A DNA stretch of 64,000 nucleotides from positions 248,001 through 312,000 of the forward strand of contig JAOTON010002266.1 of the NCBI GenBank assembly GCA_034440635.1, written 5' to 3'. The translations under genes and the position numbers were made by a program. The notes under the pieces were generated by a model. It saw only the letters and a program-made list of their open reading frames with translations. It was not told the origin of the DNA and ran no database searches. This DNA is from Lepas anatifera (Eukaryota; Arthropoda; Thecostraca; Lepadidae). Positions 57,878 through 64,000 of the stretch are shown in pieces. Position 1 is the stretch's first letter; each line of letters begins with the position of its first letter.

Positions 57878-58346
57878 CGTTGGTATACGCTGGCCAGATC
57901 AGTATACGCTGGCCAGATCGGTATACGCTGGCTAGATCGGTATACGCTGGCTAGATCGGTATACGCTGGCTAGATCGGTATACGCTGGCCAGATCGGTAT
58001 ACGCTGGCCAGATCGGTATACGCTGGCCAGATCGGTATACGCTGGCTAGATCGGTATACGCTGGCCAGATCGGTATACGCTGGCTAGATCGGTATACGCT
58101 GGCCAGATCGGTATACGCTGGCCAGATCGGTATACGCTGGCTAGATCGGTATACGCTGGCCAGATCGGTATACGCTGGCTAGATCGGTATACGCTGGCTA
58201 GATCGGTATACGCTGGCCAGATCGGTATACGCTGGCCAGATCGGTATACGCTGGCTAGATCGGTATACGCTGGCCAGATCGGTATACGCTGGCCAGATCG
58301 GTATACGCTGGTTAGATCGGTGTACGCTGGTTAGATCGGTGTACGG
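57878..58346. repeat. 19-bp minisatellite
   Basis: About 24 units of GGTATACGCTGGCCAGATC, differing almost only by GGCCAGATC versus GGCTAGATC. Contains the GTATAC dyad in every unit. Confidence 0.95.
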
Positions 58347-58375
58347 TATTCGGTATACGGGTGGAGCAGGGCCTA

Positions 58376-58613
58376 GATTCCGTCTGTTTCTAAGGTCTGC
58401 TTGTTGAATTCCGTCTGTTTCTAAGTTCCGCTTGTTGAATTCCGTCTGTTTCTAAGTTCCGCCTGTTGAATTCCGTCTGTTTCTAAGTTCCGCCTGTTGA
58501 ATTCCGTCTGTTTCTAAGTTCTGCCTGTTGAATTCCGTCTGTTTCTAAGTTCCGCCTGTTGAATTCCGTCTGTTTCTAAGTTCCGCCTGTTTAATTCCGT
58601 CTGTTTCTAGTGC
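58376..58613. repeat. 31-bp minisatellite
   Basis: About 7.5 units of TTGAATTCCGTCTGTTTCTA plus AGTTCCGCCTG. It ends 36 bp before the candidate splice acceptor of the gene below. Confidence 0.95.
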
Positions 58614-58671
58614 CGTACCCTTACTATGTTTTCTGTTGTTATTTGACAGCGTTTGTGACAACCACCATCAG

Positions 58672-58765
58672 ATGCGGCGCTGCCTTGTCGGCGTGCTGAC
58701 CCTCATTGCCGTCTGTTTGCAGTGCAGCAAGAGAGGGTGGCTGGTCACCAGGCAGCAGCTATGCC
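58672..58765 (+). CDS. Candidate gene, exon 1: signal peptide of a small secreted protein
   Basis: A predicted first coding exon. ATG at 58,672 opens MRRCLVGVLTLIAVCLQC, a short basic start followed by a hydrophobic core, as in a secretory signal peptide. Upstream, TTTTCTGTTGTTATTTGACAG ends at 58,649 and is a good acceptor, implying a 5' non-coding exon. The exon ends at a strong donor, CC|GTGAGT (58,766), in phase 1. The next in-frame acceptor is at 59,116, giving a 351-bp intron. Splicing to 59,117 keeps the frame open to a stop at 59,284. It is not homologous to anything I recognise. Alternative: chance splice-like motifs in repeat-rich DNA. Confidence 0.35.
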
Positions 58766-59116
58766 GTGAGTACAGAGCGTCTCTGGTGTCCAGAGCTAGC
58801 CCCTTCCGCATGCAACGTCACCGGCACCACCCGCACGTGACGTCACCGACTACACTCACATCTGACGTCACTGGCACCACCCGCATCCAGTCGCTGTTCG
58901 GAGTGTTTTCGTGTTTGACGTACATTTCTCTGTCTGTAATGTGTGATTTCACCACTTTGCTATCCTGGTATGCAGTAAATTAGTGAGGAGGACCTCTTTG
59001 GACTAGAAGAATGAAAGAAATGATAGTAGCTAGAGAGAAAAAGCCGTTACCAAATGCTTGTCAACACGTTTTGTGAGCTAAAGGAATCCTGTGGGTTTTT
59101 CTCTTTTACTTTTTAG

Positions 59117-59286
59117 TCGAAGCCTGTGCAAGCCTCGTCCCTGTGCAAGCCCAACCCTCTGAAGAAACATCCGAGCTACACATACAGTTTTCTGAAGACA
59201 AATCCGAGTTTCAAATCCAGCCCTCTGAAGACAAATCCAAGCATCAAATTCAGCCCTCTGAAGACGAATCCAGGGTTCAAATTTGA
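59117..59286 (+). CDS. Candidate gene, exon 2: acidic 11-residue repeats and stop
   Basis: It follows a T-rich tract and acceptor (TTTTACTTTTTAG, ending 59,116). In the phase set by exon 1 it reads EACASLVPVQAQPSEET, then three 11-residue repeats of the form QPSEDKSxxQI (with variants FSEDKSEFQIQ and PSEDESRVQI), and stops at TGA 59,284-59,286. The predicted protein is 87 aa: signal peptide, short linker, then an acidic, Ser/Glu/Gln-rich repeat domain. The 33-bp DNA repeat keeps another plus frame open to 59,341 (basic, LKTNP repeats) and also the minus frame, so choice of frame depends on the exon 1 splice. The product is unknown; expression evidence is needed. Confidence 0.35.
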
Positions 59287-59344
59287 GCTGGTGGATAAGC
59301 ATTGGGAGCATGGGCGTTGGTTAGATAAATTTCTCAAGTAGATA

Positions 59345-59610
59345 CAATAGAGATCATTCCAGGACAAATCGTCCAAGTAGGCGCCAAAAAGATTACCATG
59401 ACCCCTCAGATTTCCACAAAACTTTGTACCAAGGTCCTCTATACAAAAGAAAAAACACATGAAAATGTCAAAAGGTCAAAAGGACAAGGTCAAAGAAGTC
59501 ATTAGATAGAGGTCATTAATGTGTCGAGGTCAACGCAAACATTGTAGCAGAAACAATTCTGTATCTTAAAAGTGGCTGATCAAAATTAATTAAAATGGAT
59601 ATTTAAATAT
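59345..59610 (-). mobile_element. Family L fragment, inverted
   Basis: Reverse-complementary to 16,080-16,340: GGACAAATCGTCCAAGTAGG, CTCAGATTTCCA, ACAAACATTG and CTTAAAAGTGGCTGATC in mirrored order. Contains AAAAGGTCAAAAGG and GGACAAGGTCAAAG. Confidence 0.6.
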
Positions 59611-59917
59611 GTAAACAGCCTCGTCCCCTTTTATGGCCCCCGATGGGCGCTTGCTGCCGCGGCGAGCCCCGAGCGCACAGCGCCGGTGGTGTTTGCACTG
59701 TGGTTTTATTGTGTGTTGTGGTATTAGGATAGTTTTTTTTACGTGCTGCTTCTACTCCCTTTCTCGTGAACCAGGGGTGAGGTATCGCAAAAAATTGGAC
59801 CTTGATTTAACTCGTTTACATTTTCTCCATGCTACATGCATGAATCCATATAAGTGTGTTGGTGAAGTGCATCGTAGTTAGTGTTGAATAAACAGCAATA
59901 ATTACCAAAGTCTTCCT
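59611..59917 (+). other. Unassigned; short frame with downstream AATAAA
   Basis: An 82-aa plus frame (59,633-59,881) is followed within 10 bases by GAATAAACAG, which contains the AATAAA signal. The protein shows only a hydrophobic Cys-rich stretch (CGFIVCCGIRIVFFTCC). It could be a 3' exon or untranslated region of the gene upstream, or chance. Confidence 0.2.
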
Positions 59918-61092
59918 TCCATCCCTCCCGCCATCGCCAGTCGGGAACACGCCCTCTCAGCAGAAATCTCCCACCCTCCCGTCACCGCCAGTCGGGGATA
60001 CGCCCTCCCAGCAGAAATCTCCCACCCTCCCGTCATCGCCAGTCGGAGATACGCCCTCCCAGCAGAAATCTCCCACCCTCCCGTCATCGCCAGTCGGGGC
60101 ATACGCCCTCCCAGCGAAATCTCCCACCCTCCCGTCATCGCCAGTCGGGGATACGCCCTCCCAGCAGAAATATCCCACCCTCCCGTCATCGCCAGTCGGA
60201 GATACGCCCTCCCAGCAGAAATCTCCCACCCTCCCGTCATCGCCAGTCGGGGCATACGCCCTCCCAGCAGAAATCTCCCACCCTACCGTCATCGCCAGTC
60301 GGGCATACGCCCTCCCAGCAGAAATATCCCACCCTCCCGTCATCGTCAGTCGGGGATACGCCCTCCCAGCAGAAATATCCTACCCTCCCGTAATCGCCAG
60401 TCGGGGCATACGCCCTCCCAGCAGAAATCTCCCACCCTCCCGTCATCGCCAGTCGGGGATACGCCCTCCCAGCAGAAATCTCCCACCCTCCCGTCATCGC
60501 CAGTCGGGCATACGCCCTCCCAGCAGAAATCTCCCACCCTCCCGTCATCGCCAGTCGGAGATACGCCCTCCCAGCAGAAATCTCCCACCCTCCCGTCATC
60601 GCCAGTCGGGGCATACGCCCTCCCAGCGAAATCTCCCACCCTCCCGTCATCGCCAGTCGGGGATACGCCCTCCCAGCAGAAATCTCCCACCCTCCCGTCA
60701 TCGCCAGTCGGGGCATACGCCCTCCCAGCAGAAATCTCCCACCCTCCCGTCATCGCCAGTCGGGGATACGCCCTCCCAGCAGAAATATCCCACCCTCCCG
60801 TCATCGCCAGTCGGGGATACGCCCTCCCAGCAGAAATCTCCCACCCTCCCGTCATCGCCAGTCGGGGATACGCCCTCCCAGCAGAAATCTCCCACCCTCC
60901 CGTCATCGCCAGTCGGGCATACGCCCTCCCAGCAGAAATCTCCCACCCTCCCGCCATCGCCAGTCGGGGATACGCCCTCCCAGCAGAAATCTCCCACCCT
61001 CCCGCCATCGCCAGTCGGGCATACGCCCTCCCAGCAGAAATCTCCCACCCTCCCGTCATCGCCAGTCGGGGATACGCCCTCTCAGCAGAAAT
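59918..61092. repeat. 51-bp minisatellite
   Basis: About 23 units of CACCCTCCCGTCATCGCCAG, TCGGGGATACGCCCTCCCAG and CAGAAATCTCC. One-base variants (GGGGATAC, GGGGCATAC, GGGCATAC; CAGCGAAAT) shift phase, and blocks of units repeat in the same order, suggesting multi-unit duplication. Minus-strand frames up to 271 aa are artefacts of the 17-codon period. Confidence 0.95.
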
Positions 61093-61461
61093 CCAATGCC
61101 GACTCCCCTGGCTGTGACCCATACCGAACACATAAGATTTATGTACATATGTCGAAAACACCCCCGACGTGGCTCCAGGAAAAAGTGAAAAGGTGTCACG
61201 TGATTTTTTTCAGACAACCTTGCGCTTTTTGCACAAGATTCAACGCAGGGTCTTCATTGGGACAACCGTCAGTGTTAGGAACACACTCATTCATTCTTCA
61301 CACTCGTAAGAGCCAGTCAAGTTTTTGCTTTCGTACTGATTTTCCCGTGCACAACACAGTGGCAGTCGCAGCCCATCAGTCTGTGCTTATTCCACGCATC
61401 AGATGCTCTTATCTGGGCGTCCAAAAACTACATTAATCCCCAGATGGTTGCGCTGGACAGT
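61093..61461. other. Unassigned sequence
   Basis: A 95-aa plus frame (61,149-61,436) has no recognised motif. Confidence 0.4.
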
Positions 61462-61465
61462 TTAA

Positions 61466-63040
61466 CACGAACATTGACAGGGGGCGGCGGGTAACCACCC
61501 CCCCGGATTTTTTTTTAATGAAATAAAACGGTGGGGCGTAGCGCTATTGTACTTGGTATACCTTTTTTAATATTTTTCAACTTGAGGCCAAATTTTAAGG
61601 TTGGATCATCTGAGGTCAGGTCACAAGAGCAGGTCAAGTGGCCCGACCTAAAAAAAGTTTAAGATAGTATAAGTCAGAATTGGGTGATCCTATCCGATTA
61701 ATATTTATATCACATGATGGGTCCACCGAGTTTTACAAAGAATATTCCGGTACTTTTTATATTGATGACCTAAGTTCAGGTATGAGTCATGACCTCTCTA
61801 TTGGAAATAAATGGTAAACATGGTTTAAACTAAATAGCTTGCAAATAGATAGCTGTTAAGCATTTATTTGAACGGAATTAGGTTTGCTTTGTCCTGGCGG
61901 TTCTAATGATATGCATTTTGACCCAATTTAACCTTGATATGACCTAGCAAGGTTATATTATATACCACCCGGTTTGGCTTGCTGCGAGGATTCCTATGGT
62001 CTAGATTGTTTTGACTTATCTTTACTAGTTCGGAATACATGACTGAAAACCTTTGTCTACATGCTATCCCTATGGTGGCATGTGTAATAATTGCTCCCCG
62101 CGGTTTATATCTGCAGTTCTGTTTCACTTTGGGTCGGCTCACCAGTGTTGTGCTTGCTCACTTGTCTTTCTTTTATATGGTTTTCTTGTCATTTTAAGTC
62201 ATATCCAGTATCAGCGGGCCGCGGCCAGCATACATGTTCAACATTAGTTGTTAGCGCGATTTACAACCTATTGTCACGGGTATGTCATTCGGTCATCCTA
62301 GGCAGGCGTGCCACGGTACATCCTGGTACAATGGTAGAAGTACTGTGTCAGGGAACAAGTACTGTGTACGTACTGGTGTACGACGATGTTGTAGCTGGAC
62401 CGTCATCGATCCATGATCTGTTTGCCTGAACAAAGCCACCAAACCCCACCGCTTGGGGGCACTTCTGACTCGACTGCCCGCGCGTATGTACGCATCTCCA
62501 GTAATCTCTTGACCACTGAAGACTGGCAATAACTTAAGAACATTGATTCAGACACAGAATGGATCGGCGTCGTTTCGGCTTTGTAAGTTTTTTTCTGCTG
62601 TGTGCTGCTTTGTCTTCATATAGACAGTATGGGTATCATTTTAAATATTGAAGCTAAATTCGATCCAATACAATGCCGATTAGTGAACCGAAAAGTGTTT
62701 GGCCCACACTGGTAAATTAGACCACTAGGCAGAGGAAAATGGCACCGTTTTCTGAGAAGAGGAGAACCAAAGCACGACGCAAGAAAAGGGTATGAAGGTA
62801 AACTAGTACAAGCCGAAGTCCAACCAGTACCAGCTGGCGTCGCCCCGTTACACATGCCTTGACCTCTAGGGACCTTAAACGTGGCCTGACAAAAATCGTT
62901 TAGATGTTTTAATAGAAATTGAAATGGGTTATCCAACGCTGTTTACTGAATTTCGCCATCTAGCTTGGTTCTCGAGATCTTAGGGGGGACAGGTACCCCC
63001 GTCAATGTGAAGGTGGCTCAGACCCTCCTCAATGCGCGTG
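61466..63040 (+). mobile_element. Family C TTAA element (C3), interrupted by an LTR-like insertion
   Basis: TTAA on both sides (61,462-61,465; 63,041-63,044). Left end CACGAACATTGACAGGGGG; right end CTCCTCAATGCGCGTG with the inner duplicate CCCGTCAATGTGAAGG. Without the 62,083-62,852 insert and one CATG it is about 801 bp and collinear with C2. Confidence 0.85.
62083..62852. mobile_element. 770-bp insertion with TG...CA ends and CATG duplication (solo-LTR-like)
   Basis: The insert begins TGTAATAATTGC and ends CCCCGTTACA, with short inverted ends TGTAA/TTACA. CATG stands on both sides (62,079-62,082; 62,853-62,856) while C1 and C2 have a single CATG at the same place. TG...CA termini with a 4-bp duplication fit a solo LTR; Ginger-type DNA elements (TGT ends, 4-bp duplication) are an alternative. 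No large protein is encoded. ATGGATCGGCGTCG followed by GTAAGT at about 62,590 resembles a short leader exon with a donor. Confidence 0.65.
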
Positions 63041-63044
63041 TTAA

Positions 63045-63503
63045 AACCGGTGCAACTTTTTGAATATCTGTCACCATCAACTGGATTATGGCATTGAGCG
63101 TGAGTAGTACTTTTCACCGCTTCACTCGGGGAAAACACGTGTTTGGTGGTATCGGTGGCTCTGAAGTGTGCCGTGTACCGTGTGGGTCTTAAAATAACAA
63201 TTAATGAATACATTGTGTGTGCTGAATAGTTTTTGCTTGCTGCAAAACGACCTTCACGGATACGATTAAGTCATTTTTATGACGAGTTTTGCTATAGCCA
63301 GTATGGCCAAGAAGCTGGAAAAGCGCTTTCGTGATACCAGGCTGGTAAAAGGCACTAAAACATTACATCGCATCGCTTCGCTGGACATGACAACAGCTGC
63401 TGCGTATCCTGTGTCGTCCCCTGACGAGCACTGTGTTCGAAGTGTCCAGGGCTAAAGTGTGGGTGGAAGTGAAAAATGATTAATTAAATGATGTGCGAAC
63501 TGA
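63045..63503. other. Unassigned sequence
   Basis: Nothing recognised between C3 and the SINE. Confidence 0.4.
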
Positions 63504-63850
63504 GCCGCCCCGTTAGTTTAGTTGGTAGAGCGTTGGGCGCCGGACCGCTGCTCAGAAACATGTAGTGGCAGTGCATGTCCGGGCTTGGGATCGGTTCCCC
63601 TGAGACGCTCCGGCGCGCAATAGTTTACCCGAAGTTGGTCGGCTGGCAATTGACTGGTGAGAGGGTGACCTGAGCGGGGCGGCCGTCCCAGTGCTTTGTG
63701 GGAGGTTAGACTTTGACTTCTAAGTTATCCCTTCATTGTGGAAGTTGCACGTTCGGGTGGTGAGGTCGGGGTCTCTGTTACAAGTCCCTTGATGACTTTA
63801 ATGAGACTCCAAGTCCAACAGCCGTACTAGGAGCAACTTAAGCAAAATTT
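63504..63850 (+). mobile_element. tRNA-derived SINE, copy 2
   Basis: Starts GCCGCCCCGTTAGTTTAGTT, with a box A-like segment (TTAGTTTAGTTGG, 63,513-63,525) and a box B-like GGGATCGGTTCCCC (63,587-63,600). The body and tail match copy 1 over the whole length: GAGACGCTCCGGCGC, GGCGGCCGTCCC, GATGACTTTAATGAGAC, CAGCCGTACTAGGAGCAACT. The head-to-box B distance is longer than in a true tRNA, so this is a SINE rather than a functional tRNA gene. Confidence 0.85.
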
Positions 63851-64000
63851 CCTAAAAAGTGGATAGCAGACGCTGAAACAGAATGTTTTTGTCCCAATTT
63901 TAACATGAGGGCTGAGGACAACTGATATAGCTCTAGAACGGCTGGCGCTTTTGCAATTGTATTCTGGGTGTTTCCAGTGTAATTAATCAATTTATCTGTT
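63851..64000. other. Unassigned sequence to the window end
   Basis: Nothing recognised. Confidence 0.4.

Noticed and set aside
60237..61161. Minus frames of 159 and 271 aa
   Set aside because: Artefacts of the 51-bp array; indels between units switch the frame midway.
63504..63600. Functional tRNA gene
   Set aside because: Box A-like and box B-like segments are present but spacing is too long, no cloverleaf closes, and the sequence continues as a repeated SINE body.

Overview
The window looks like gene-poor, repeat-dense nuclear DNA of an invertebrate animal. I see no prokaryotic gene, rRNA or intact housekeeping gene. The evidence for a metazoan host is inferential: tRNA-derived SINEs, decayed non-LTR (LINE) and Penelope-like retroelements, several families of short DNA transposons, many minisatellites, and one candidate spliced gene with eukaryotic splice signals. 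The phylum cannot be fixed from this sequence alone. Most open frames in the window are artefacts of tandem repeats whose period is a multiple of three.

Layout. 1-10 kb: TTAA-flanked non-autonomous DNA elements (families A, C, E), a fragment of a hAT-like element carrying its own minisatellite, and a family K element. 10-19.6 kb: one minus-strand LINE split into three pieces by two insertions of one CACTG-ended element (G1, G2), which hold further nested elements. 20-30.8 kb: family K element (21.8-24.6 kb) containing a family A element, a 68-bp-armed fold-back element, then TTAA elements C, D and B. 30.8-39.2 kb: minisatellites of 33, 36, 32, about 49, 60 and 21 bp, plus a 279-bp-armed palindrome and a duplicated LINE endonuclease fragment. 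39-53.7 kb: TTAA elements F, A and C, a Penelope-like fragment in TA repeats, 32-bp and 60-bp arrays, a hAT-like element with a nested hAT MITE that shows an 8-bp target duplication, and a SINE. 53.8-61.1 kb: a long 20-bp array with a TA-flanked MITE in it, TTAA element B, arrays of 19, 31 and 51 bp, and a candidate two-exon gene for a small secreted acidic repeat protein (58,672-59,286). 61.4-64 kb: TTAA element C with a 770-bp LTR-like insertion, then a second SINE copy.

The main unifying observation is a group of TTAA-flanked element families (A to F). Families A-C share CACGCGC-type ends; D and E, and the surviving right end of F, fit the CCC...GGG pattern. The target site is confirmed by an empty-versus-filled comparison between two copies of family K. 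Families A-D, F and their relatives are also loaded with AGGTCA/TCAAGGTCA motifs, which match nuclear-receptor half-sites. All names (A, B, C, D, E, F, G, H, I, J, K, L, M, N, O, Q) are local labels of mine, not database names.
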